Source of the DNA: Verrucomicrobiales bacterium
GTDB taxonomy: Bacteria > Verrucomicrobiota > Verrucomicrobiia > Limisphaerales > JAFMIX01
Length of the DNA stretch: 7,932 bases
Direction: 5' to 3'
NCBI GenBank assembly: GCA_017853785.1
Contig: JAFMIX010000090.1
Coordinates: forward strand, 1 to 7,932
The number at the start of each line of letters is the position of its first letter. Position 1 is the stretch's first letter. The notes under the pieces were generated by a model. That model searched no databases, was not told the origin of the DNA, and saw only the letters and a list, made by a program, of their open reading frames with translations. The position numbers and the translations under genes are program-made. Shown piece after piece: positions 1-6,331 of this stretch.

Positions 1-2
1 GG

Positions 3-3000
3 CTTTCGTCGGCGCAGGCGCAGTCGGCTTGGACGCTCGCCAATGCGCCCACCAAGGCGAACTGGTATTCGCTGACCGTGCCGGCGACTAACGGACCGCT
101 GGTCGCCGCCGTAAACGGGGGGGGGATTTACACTTCCACCAACTTCGGGTTGTCGTGGCAGCAAACCAGCGCGCCAAACAAAAGCTGGCTGGACACCGCC
201 GCCTCCGCCAATGGCACTAAATTGTTTGCGGCGGCTTATGGGGAACGAATCTACGTCTCTACCAACTCCGGAAGCCACTGGATGCTGACCGGAGCGCCAA
301 CGGCTTACTGGGCTTCCATTGCCTCATCAGATAACGGAGTGAAGCTGGCCGCTGTGGCCAACGCTGGCGACATTTTCACCTCCACCAATTCTGGCGCGAG
401 TTGGAACAACTATGGGGCTGGCGGGCGCTATTGGATCAAGATTGTTTCATCATCTGACGGCAGCCGATTGATGGCGGCACTTTACGGCGGTGGCATTTAT
501 ACCTCAACCAACGGCGGTGGGACTTGGATGCGAACCAGCGCGCCCGACGCATATTGGAGTTCCGCAGCCAGCAGCCGTGATGGTAAAAGATTAGTGGCCT
601 CTATCTACGGCGATGGTATCTACACTTCAACCAACGGCGGCGGAAATTGGCTGCAGACCGGCGCCCCCGATACCAACTGGTTTTCAGTCGCCTCCTCATC
701 GACCGGACGCATCCTGCTGGCCGGTGTGGCAGGCGGCCACATGTATGCCTCGACCAACTATGGTGAGGATTGGGAATTGACCGATGCGCCCGCAACAAAC
801 TGGTATGCCGTAGCCATGCCGCAGTCCGGCTCGAAATTCTTCGGCGCCGTGCATGGCGGTGGCATTTATAGTGCCGTCTGGCAGCCCGCCTTCTTGCAGG
901 AGGAAACCGCCACCGAAGACATCCCAAAACCCCTGGTGTTGACCCCCGGAGCATTGGACAGCGCAAACTACACCTACGCGATTCTGACCGGGCCGACGAA
1001 CGGCGGATTGGGCAGCTTGAATTCCACCAATGGTGCGGTCACATATACGCCTTTCACCAATTTCAATGGTGAGGACAGCTTCACATTTCGCGCGTTTGAC
1101 GGCTACCTCTACACTACCGGCACAGTGAGTCTCACCATTGAGGCGGTGAACGACGCCCCGGTGGCTTACAACCAGACCACCAACGTGCTGGAAGACACCG
1201 AGGTGGACATTACTTTGCCAGCCACCGATGTGGATGGCGACTCCCTGATTTACGACCTCGCCACCCCCCCGACAAACGGAGTGGTGTCCGATCCCGATGT
1301 CAACGGCGTGGCAACCTATACCCCTGATGAAAACTACAACGGCCCGGACAGCTTCACCTTCACCGTCTGGGACGGCGAACTTTACGCCACGGGCAGGGTG
1401 AGCATCACGGTGACGGCGGTGAATGACGCGCCGGAGGCGAAAAACCTAGAGATTACGCTCGATGAGGATTCCAGCACCAACTTGGTTTTGATCGCAACCG
1501 ACATTGATACCACTAACCTGACGTATGCAATCGTAACCGCACCGGCGTTTGGAGCTTTGAGCGGCCTGAACCCGAACACCGGCGCGTTGACCTATACCCC
1601 GACCAACAATTTTTTCGGCGACGACAGCTTCACGTTCCGCGCGTTTGACGGCTACCTCTACACTACCGGCACAGTGAGTCTCACCATTGAGGCGGTGAAC
1701 GACGCCCCGGTGGCTTACAACCAGACCACCAACGTGCTGGAAGACACCGAGGTGGACATTACTTTGCCAGCCACCGATGTGGATGGCGACTCCCTGATTT
1801 ACGACCTCGCCACCCCCCCGACAAACGGAGTGGTGTCCGATCCCGATGTCAACGGCGTGGCAACCTATACCCCTGATGAAAACTACAACGGCCCGGACAG
1901 CTTCACCTTCACCGTCTGGGACGGCGAACTTTACGCCACGGGCAGGGTGAGCATCACGGTGACGGCGGTGAATGACGCGCCGGAGGCGAAAAACCTAGAG
2001 ATTACGCTCGATGAGGATTCCAGCACCAACTTGGTTTTGATCGCAACCGACATTGATACCACTAACCTGACGTATGCAATCGTAACCGCACCGGCGTTTG
2101 GAGCTTTGAGCGGCCTGAACCCGAACACCGGCGCGTTGACCTATACCCCGACCAACAATTTTTTCGGCGACGACAGCTTCACGTTCCGCGCGTTTGACGG
2201 CAGTCTGTATGCCACGGGCACGGTGTTCATCACGGTTATTCCTGCCCCGGTGGCGAGCAATCAAACCATCGTGATGCTGGAAGAAGCCACTACCAATTTG
2301 GTTTTGACCGCCAGCATCGCGGATGATTCCCCACTGACTTTCGCCATCCTTACTCCGCCCGCCCACGGCAGCTTATCCCCGCTGGATCCCGATACGGGCG
2401 AAGTGGCTTACACCCCCACGGCAAATTATCGCGGCGCGGACAGCTTCAGCTTCACCGCTTACGACGGCGCGTTGTATGCCACCGGCACGGTGAGCTTCAC
2501 CATCCTCGCCGCGACCAACTGGCATTCCGTCGCCATGACTCCGGCGGGCGACCTCATGGCCGTGGTGGATTTCGGCGGCGGCATCTACACCTCCACCAAC
2601 TACGGCGGCTCGTGGCAGAAAACCTCCGCGCTCGACCGCAATTGGGTGGCCGTAGTCATATCTTTCGCAGGCGAAAACCCAGGCGATTTCATGGCCGCTG
2701 CGGCGCAAGGCGACGGCATCTACACCTCCACCAATCGCGGCGTTTCGTGGAATAAAACCAGCGCAACCAACGCCAACTGGACCGCGATGGTCGCCGGATA
2801 CGACGGCAGGAAAAACCTGTGGAAATTAACGGCAGCAGCACGCTACGATGGAATTTACACCTCCACGAATTCCGGAACGACCTGGCAGAAAACCACCGCG
2901 CCCGCCCTGGATTGGACCGCGCTCGCCGCGACATTTCCCGGCGGCACCGTGGGCGCGACGGCCTACGGTGATGGCATCTACTTTTCCACCGACTCCGGCG

Positions 3001-3644
3001 CGAACTGGGGATTGAGCTTGGGCTCCGAAGTGGAAGGATTCAACAACTGGAGCTGCCTCGCCCTCGCTGCGAACTTCAACACCGTTCAACTCCTCGCCGG
3101 CGGCATCCTTGGTGGCCGCCTCTACACCGCCCTCGATTTCGATGCCGTGCTCGGCGAATCTTTCACGCCGGATCAGGACCTGGCCTGGCGCGGCCTCGGC
3201 AGCGCCGAACCTGCGGAAGCCGGCACTTTCCTCGTGGCCGCCACCACCGGCGGGGTCTACACCTCCGCCGATTCTGGGGACAATTGGGCCGCCACCGCCG
3301 CGCCCGCCGCCGATTGGCGCGCCGTCGCCCTCGCGCCGGACGGCAGCAAATACATCGCCGCCGCCTACGGCGGAGCAATTTATCTCTATGACCCGCCCAT
3401 CCGGCTGAACCTTCTGCCTTACTCCCTGCGCACCGACATCGTAGCCGCGGGCCTTACCTTCACTTGGGCAAACAACTCCGCCGCCAGCGGCTACGGGTTG
3501 CAACAAACTTCCAGCCTGAACCCCGCCACTTGGACGGACGTGGACGCCTTCGCCCTCGGCGGCGAAACCTACGACGACGGCAACCTGCGCGTCACCATCA
3601 TCCCGCGCCCCGCTACGACGGCGTTTTATCGCCTGAAACGATAA
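3..3644 (+). CDS. Large Asp-box / cadherin-like repeat protein, probably exported (5' end outside window)
   Basis: Function unknown; the architecture suggests a secreted or surface-attached adhesin or structural protein. Residues are numbered from the GTG at 78. Residues 1-270 hold Asp-box (BNR/sialidase-like) repeats of the form GGGIYTSTNxGxxW followed by xxTxAPxxxW. Residues about 272-812 hold six cadherin-like domains of about 90 residues (tandem-95/Big_9 type), each with YTP..N..G.DSFTF and some with VNDAP and DVDGD, which suggest calcium binding. Residues 814-1107 are a second Asp-box block. The last 80 residues form a C-terminal module ending FYRLKR, typical of exported Verrucomicrobiota proteins. 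The frame is open to base 3 and residues before 78 (QSAWTLANAPTKANWYS) already match the repeat, so GTG 78 is not the start, and the N-terminus and any signal peptide lie upstream. No sialidase catalytic residues could be placed, so an enzyme call is not justified. The TPR gene follows after 55 bp on the same strand. Confidence 0.88.
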   Translation, partial: LSSAQAQSAWTLANAPTKANWYSLTVPATNGPLVAAVNGGGIYTSTNFGLSWQQTSAPNKSWLDTAASANGTKLFAAAYGERIYVSTNSGSHWMLTGAPTAYWASIASSDNGVKLAAVANAGDIFTSTNSGASWNNYGAGGRYWIKIVSSSDGSRLMAALYGGGIYTSTNGGGTWMRTSAPDAYWSSAASSRDGKRLVASIYGDGIYTSTNGGGNWLQTGAPDTNWFSVASSSTGRILLAGVAGGHMYASTNYGEDWELTDAPATNWYAVAMPQSGSKFFGAVHGGGIYSAVWQPAFLQEETATEDIPKPLVLTPGALDSANYTYAILTGPTNGGLGSLNSTNGAVTYTPFTNFNGEDSFTFRAFDGYLYTTGTVSLTIEAVNDAPVAYNQTTNVLEDTEVDITLPATDVDGDSLIYDLATPPTNGVVSDPDVNGVATYTPDENYNGPDSFTFTVWDGELYATGRVSITVTAVNDAPEAKNLEITLDEDSSTNLVLIATDIDTTNLTYAIVTAPAFGALSGLNPNTGALTYTPTNNFFGDDSFTFRAFDGYLYTTGTVSLTIEAVNDAPVAYNQTTNVLEDTEVDITLPATDVDGDSLIYDLATPPTNGVVSDPDVNGVATYTPDENYNGPDSFTFTVWDGELYATGRVSITVTAVNDAPEAKNLEITLDEDSSTNLVLIATDIDTTNLTYAIVTAPAFGALSGLNPNTGALTYTPTNNFFGDDSFTFRAFDGSLYATGTVFITVIPAPVASNQTIVMLEEATTNLVLTASIADDSPLTFAILTPPAHGSLSPLDPDTGEVAYTPTANYRGADSFSFTAYDGALYATGTVSFTILAATNWHSVAMTPAGDLMAVVDFGGGIYTSTNYGGSWQKTSALDRNWVAVVISFAGENPGDFMAAAAQGDGIYTSTNRGVSWNKTSATNANWTAMVAGYDGRKNLWKLTAAARYDGIYTSTNSGTTWQKTTAPALDWTALAATFPGGTVGATAYGDGIYFSTDSGANWGLSLGSEVEGFNNWSCLALAANFNTVQLLAGGILGGRLYTALDFDAVLGESFTPDQDLAWRGLGSAEPAEAGTFLVAATTGGVYTSADSGDNWAATAAPAADWRAVALAPDGSKYIAAAYGGAIYLYDPPIRLNLLPYSLRTDIVAAGLTFTWANNSAASGYGLQQTSSLNPATWTDVDAFALGGETYDDGNLRVTIIPRPATTAFYRLKR
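9..875 (+). repeat. N-terminal Asp-box repeat block, 123-bp (41-residue) period
   Basis: The Ser of the S-T-N-x-G-x-x-W motif falls at residues 20, 61, 102, 143, 184 and 225 (counted from position 78), an exact 41-residue spacing, with a degenerate seventh copy at 266 (GGGIYSAVW). A further degenerate copy (SAQAQSAW) sits at the left edge, so the array continues upstream. Each unit also carries W-x-x-T-x-AP, then W-x-S-x-A-S, then L-x-A-A. Such units usually form beta-propeller blades or beta-hairpin stacks. The DNA copies are diverged, so this is an old amplification. Confidence 0.85.
1089..1637 (+). repeat. 549-bp perfect direct repeat, copy 1
   Basis: Read base by base, 1089-1652 equals 1638-2201 with no mismatch, an identity of 564 bp at an offset of 549. 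The offset is 183 codons, so the frame is kept. The unit covers two cadherin-like domains. Identity includes all synonymous sites, which indicates a recent duplication or conversion. To the left, identity is lost at 1088 and 1085, compared with 1637 and 1634. Confidence 0.95.
1638..2186 (+). repeat. 549-bp perfect direct repeat, copy 2
   Basis: This is the second copy of the two-domain unit. Identity with copy 1 runs 15 bases past the unit end, to 2201, and stops where copy 1 continues to GYLYTTG and copy 2 to GSLYATG. The shared 15 bases encode part of FRAFDG and mark the likely crossover site. Confidence 0.95.
2517..3398 (+). repeat. C-terminal Asp-box repeat block
   Basis: Motif serines are at residues 839, 884, 929, 970 and 1063 (counted from position 78), with degenerate copies near 1018 (GGRLYTALDF) and 1104 (GGAIYLYDPP), giving about seven units. 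Spacing is looser than in the N-terminal block (41 to 48 residues) because of small insertions such as GENPGD and GRKNLW. Two copies keep the canonical Asp (STDSGANW and SADSGDNW) where the others have Asn. Confidence 0.82.
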
Positions 3645-3699
3645 GTCACCAAGTTTCCTTGCGCCTCGACTCCCTTGCCCGGGCTGCTAATTTTTCCGC

Positions 3700-4695
3700 G
3701 TGAGTTTACTCTCCCAAATGCTCGGCGTGTTCGTCGCCGCCACCAACCAGACACCCGAATTTCCCACGAACCCGCCCGCCGCGCCGGTGGTGAGCGCCGC
3801 GCCCGTCGCCGCCCCGGTGGAATTTGAATATCAAAAACTCCTCGCCAGCGATGACGCCGCGCAGGCCGAGGTGGACAAGTGGATCCGCGACAACCAGGCG
3901 TTCCTCGCCAGCGGCGGCGGCGTGCCGGACGCGGAATTGAACCGGCGCATCGAGGAACGCCTCAAGCCCGTGCGGCAGGCCTACGAAAATTTCATCGCCG
4001 CCCATCCCGCCCACGCCCGCAGCCGCATCGCCTACGGCAGTTTCCTGAACGACCTCCGCGAGGAGGAGGCCGCCGTCGCCCAATGGGAAAAGGCCCGCAC
4101 GCTCGACCCGCAGAACCCCGCCGTCTGGAACAACCTCGCCAACTACTACGGCGAGTCCGGCCCGGTCACAAACGCCTTTGCCTGCTACACCCGCGCCATC
4201 GCGTTGAACCCGCAGCAGGCGATCTACCATCATAATTTCGGCACGGCGGTGTATCTGTTCCGCAAGGAGGCCATGGAATATTTCCGGCTCACCGAATCGG
4301 AGGCGATCGCCAAGGCCTTGGACCTTTACCGCACCGCGTTACGGCTCGATCCGGACAATTTTCCCTTCGCCTCCGACCTCGCCCAAGCCTGCTACGGCAT
4401 CAAGCCGCTCCCCGTGGAATCCGCTCTCGCGGCCTGGACCAACGCCTTCATGCTCGCCCGCGACGACATCGAACGCGAGGGGGTGCAGTTGCATTTCGTG
4501 CGCGTGAAACTGCACGCCGGCCGGCTGGCGGAAGCGCGGACGCATCTGGGCGCCGTCACCAACGCCATGTATGCCGGGCTGAAACAGCAGCTCGCCCGGC
4601 AGCTTGCGGCCTTGGAGAAACCTGCTCCCGCCGGTGCGGCACAATACGGCAGCCCCAACGAACTGCCCCAGGACATCTACCGGCTGGAGCGCTGA
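3700..4695 (+). CDS. TPR-repeat protein of unknown role
   Basis: This 331-residue protein has a short weakly hydrophobic N-terminus (MLGVFVAATNQ), then an Ala/Pro-rich linker (residues 18-42), then helical repeats. The clearest TPRs are at about 105-138 (ending EKARTLDPQNP) and 140-173 (AVWNNLANYYGESG to YTRAIALNP). A third, at about 174-220, carries an insertion and ends YRTALRLDPDN. Weaker helical pairs follow at 221-255 and 263-300. TPRs are protein-interaction scaffolds, so no enzymatic role can be given. An in-frame TAA at 3688 limits the start to GTG 3700 or ATG 3718 (residue 7); neither has a Shine-Dalgarno sequence. The N-terminus could be a poor signal peptide or none. The gene lies 55 bp after the large repeat protein on the same strand, so co-transcription is possible. 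Its end faces mpl. Confidence 0.85.
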   Translation: MSLLSQMLGVFVAATNQTPEFPTNPPAAPVVSAAPVAAPVEFEYQKLLASDDAAQAEVDKWIRDNQAFLASGGGVPDAELNRRIEERLKPVRQAYENFIAAHPAHARSRIAYGSFLNDLREEEAAVAQWEKARTLDPQNPAVWNNLANYYGESGPVTNAFACYTRAIALNPQQAIYHHNFGTAVYLFRKEAMEYFRLTESEAIAKALDLYRTALRLDPDNFPFASDLAQACYGIKPLPVESALAAWTNAFMLARDDIEREGVQLHFVRVKLHAGRLAEARTHLGAVTNAMYAGLKQQLARQLAALEKPAPAGAAQYGSPNELPQDIYRLER

Positions 4696-4708
4696 CCGCC
4701 CGCGCTCC
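4686..4708. terminator. Inverted repeat at a convergent gene junction, possible bidirectional terminator
   Basis: GGAGCGC (4686-4692) pairs perfectly with GCGCTCC (4702-4708) around a 9-nt loop that begins with the TGA stop of the TPR gene. The hairpin sits directly after the stop of mpl on the other strand. A position between two converging genes suits a shared terminator. There is no U-tract on either side, so it could instead act as a 3'-end stabiliser or be chance in GC-rich DNA. Confidence 0.4.
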
Positions 4709-4711
4709 GAT

Positions 4712-6109
4712 CTACCGCCGGCCCAGCCGCGCGAGCAGCTTGCCGTGGATGCCGTCGAAGCCGCCGTTGCTGAACACGCACACCACATCGCCACCCATCG
4801 CGCCCTTGGCGAGGTGTTCCACGATGGCGTTCGCGTCCGGCAGATACGCCGCGTCCTTGCCTGCGGCCTTGAGGTCTTGCATGAGCTGTTCGGGATTCAG
4901 GCGCTCGTCGGCGGGCAACTGCTCCAGCCGCGCGACCTGCGCGACGACCACGGCGTTCGCGTCGCTGAACGAATCGGCGAGTTCTTTTTGGAAAACTTTC
5001 CGGCGCGTCGTGTTGCTGCGCGGCTCGAAGATGGCCCAGATTTTTTCCTTCGCGTAACGGAGGCGCAGCGCTTTGAGCGTCTCGCGGATGGCCGTGGGGT
5101 GATGTCCGAAGTCGTCCACCACCGTCACGCCGCCGGCGATGCCCTTGATCTCCATCCGTCGCTTGATGCCCTTGAAGGTGTTGAACGCGTCCTGGATCTG
5201 CTGGTTCTTCAGCCCGCAATGCTTCGCCGCCGCCACGACGCCGAGCGCGTTGCGGACGTTGAGTTCGCCGACGAGGTTCAGGTGAAACTTGAAGCTCGGA
5301 ATCTCGAACGTCGTCGCCGTCGCGCCGAACTGGAGGTTGAACGCGCGCACGGCGTTCTCATCGCCGAGGCCGAAGCGCTTCACCGGGCAATGGGTGACGT
5401 TGAGCAGTTCCTTGAGGTTTGGCTCGTCGCCGTTGCCGAGCAGCAGGCCGTTGCGCGGCACGAGCCGGATCAGATGGCTGAAACTTTTCTGGATGGCGCC
5501 GAGGTTGTCGAAGATGTCGGCGTGGTCGAACTCGAGGTTGTTGATGATGGCCACCTCGGGCTGGTAATGGACGAACTTGCTGCGCTTGTCGAAAAACGCG
5601 GTGTCGTATTCGTCGCCTTCGATGATGAACCACCGGCTGTCCGTGAACCGCGCGCCCTGCCCGAAATTGTTCGGGATGCCGCCGATGAGATAGCTCGGGT
5701 TCAGGCCGTTGTGCTCGAACACCCACGTCAGCAGCGAGGTCGTGGTGGTCTTGCCGTGCGTGCCGGCGACCACGAGCGAGCGTTTGCCCCGGATGAAAAA
5801 TTCCTTCAACAGCTCCGGCAGCGAGCAGTAACGCATCTTTTGATCGAGCACCAGCTCGGCCTCGGAGTTGCCGCGCGAGATGGCGTTGCCGATGACGACG
5901 AGGTCGGGCTCGTGCGAAAGATTCCGCTCGGAATAGCCGTTGCAGACCTCGATCTTCTTGCCGGCGAGGAACGATGCCATCGGCTCGTAGACGTTCTGGT
6001 CCGAACCGGTGACGGCGAAACCTTTGTCGAGCATCGCCGCGGCGGCGCTGGCCATGGCCGTGCCGCCGATCCCGACGAAATGGACGGATTTGATCTCGGA
6101 TGAAAACAT
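4712..6109 (-). CDS. mpl: UDP-N-acetylmuramate:L-alanyl-gamma-D-glutamyl-meso-diaminopimelate ligase (murein tripeptide ligase)
   Basis: Mpl joins a recovered L-Ala-gamma-D-Glu-meso-DAP tripeptide to UDP-MurNAc using ATP, returning cell-wall peptide to precursor synthesis in the cytoplasm. The 465-residue product has the Mur ligase layout: an N-terminal Rossmann motif VGIGGTAMA (12-20), the ATP P-loop GTHGKTTTT (116-124), the central motif EGDEYDTAFFDKRSKFVHY (164-182) with NNLEFDHADIF (190-200), DDFGHHPTA (332-340) and FEPRSNTTRR (361-370), and the end SNGGFDGIHGKLL (447-459). The FDKRSKF, EPRSNT and SNGGFxGIH segments match Mpl and distinguish it from the paralogue MurC. The ATG at 6109 is preferred because MFSSEIKSVHFVGIGG puts the glycine motif at the usual distance. 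A TTG at 6145 would add 12 residues (MCRRAAAVILAA) that are not typical. No murC or ampG is in the window. Its 3' end is 16 bp from the TPR gene. Confidence 0.95.
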   Translation of the reverse strand: MFSSEIKSVHFVGIGGTAMASAAAAMLDKGFAVTGSDQNVYEPMASFLAGKKIEVCNGYSERNLSHEPDLVVIGNAISRGNSEAELVLDQKMRYCSLPELLKEFFIRGKRSLVVAGTHGKTTTTSLLTWVFEHNGLNPSYLIGGIPNNFGQGARFTDSRWFIIEGDEYDTAFFDKRSKFVHYQPEVAIINNLEFDHADIFDNLGAIQKSFSHLIRLVPRNGLLLGNGDEPNLKELLNVTHCPVKRFGLGDENAVRAFNLQFGATATTFEIPSFKFHLNLVGELNVRNALGVVAAAKHCGLKNQQIQDAFNTFKGIKRRMEIKGIAGGVTVVDDFGHHPTAIRETLKALRLRYAKEKIWAIFEPRSNTTRRKVFQKELADSFSDANAVVVAQVARLEQLPADERLNPEQLMQDLKAAGKDAAYLPDANAIVEHLAKGAMGGDVVCVFSNGGFDGIHGKLLARLGRR

Positions 6110-6167
6110 GGCCGCCAAAATAACCGCTGCCGCGCGGCGGCACAAAGTTTTCTTTGATGCGGAAAAT

Positions 6168-6198
6168 CAATTGCCGCCGTCGGGAAAGCGGCTGTCAA
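6168..6198 (-). promoter_or_regulatory. Possible mpl promoter, -35 element only
   Basis: A perfect TTGACA is read on the minus strand at 6198-6193, 84 bp before the mpl ATG. No good -10 follows; the best candidates, GCAATT or CAATTG at an 18-19 nt spacing, are weak. The 222-bp region between gatB and mpl holds no other gene that I can support. This is only a candidate. Confidence 0.22.
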
Positions 6199-6281
6199 TC
6201 TCGCTGGACCGGTCATGCCTCTTGCCAAAAAACGGCTTTTGCGCGAGCCCCGAACGATTGCGGCGCGGCTGCAAATTTACT

Positions 6282-6301
6282 GCCGCCGGCACCACGGCGG
6301 C
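6282..6301 (-). terminator. Hairpin downstream of gatB, possible terminator
   Basis: On the minus strand GCCGCCG and CGGCGGC form a perfect 7-bp stem with a 6-nt loop (TGGTGC), about 30 nt after the gatB stop. No U-run follows directly. Further downstream a weaker 4-bp stem (GGCT/AGCC at 6249-6234) is followed by six T at 6232-6227 and is an alternative intrinsic terminator. Either would separate gatB transcription from mpl. Confidence 0.35.
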
Positions 6302-6331
6302 GGGGAGCTGTGCTGCTGGCGGGGTCCGGGT

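Larger units (their letters stand above)
891..2513 (+). repeat. Array of six cadherin-like (tandem-95/Big_9 type) domains
   Basis: Six units of about 90 residues occur, each marked by a [VA]xYTPxxNxxGxDSF[TS]F strand followed by a DG.LY.TG.V strand. Junctions with NDAP are seen at residues 358, 449, 541 and 632 (counted from position 78). Two subtypes alternate. One has ATDVDGDSL, a cadherin-like calcium ligand pattern. The other has ATDIDTTNL, where the ligands are partly lost. The first (EETATEDIPKPLVLTPGALD) and the last (EEATTNLVLTASIADDS) units are more diverged. Domains of this class usually build stiff extracellular stalks. Confidence 0.85.

Noticed and set aside
78..875. Sialidase (exo-alpha-sialidase) activity for the large repeat protein
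   Set aside because: Asp-box repeats alone do not indicate sialidase activity; I could not find the arginine triad, FRIP motif or other catalytic residues.
1089..2201. The 549-bp repeat as a mobile element or CRISPR-like array
   Set aside because: It is coding, in frame, has no terminal inverted repeats or transposase, and corresponds exactly to two protein domains.
2826..3506. Minus-strand open frame of 226 codons inside the large repeat gene
   Set aside because: The Gly/Ala/Arg-rich product is without family resemblance and lies opposite well-conserved Asp-box repeats.
3677..3695. GCCCGGGC palindrome followed by a T-run, as a terminator of the large repeat gene
   Set aside because: An 8-bp palindrome leaves no loop for a stable hairpin, and the T-run starts 7 nt later beside the next start codon.
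3706..4233. Minus-strand open frame opposite the TPR gene
   Set aside because: The plus strand has clear TPR motifs; the minus-strand product is Gly/Val-rich and featureless.
4604..6103. Long plus-strand open frame (499 codons) opposite mpl
   Set aside because: The opposite strand encodes a full-length Mpl with all its motifs. The plus-strand translation is a His/Arg/Val/Glu-rich low-complexity product with no recognisable domain, as expected from the antisense of GC-rich codons.
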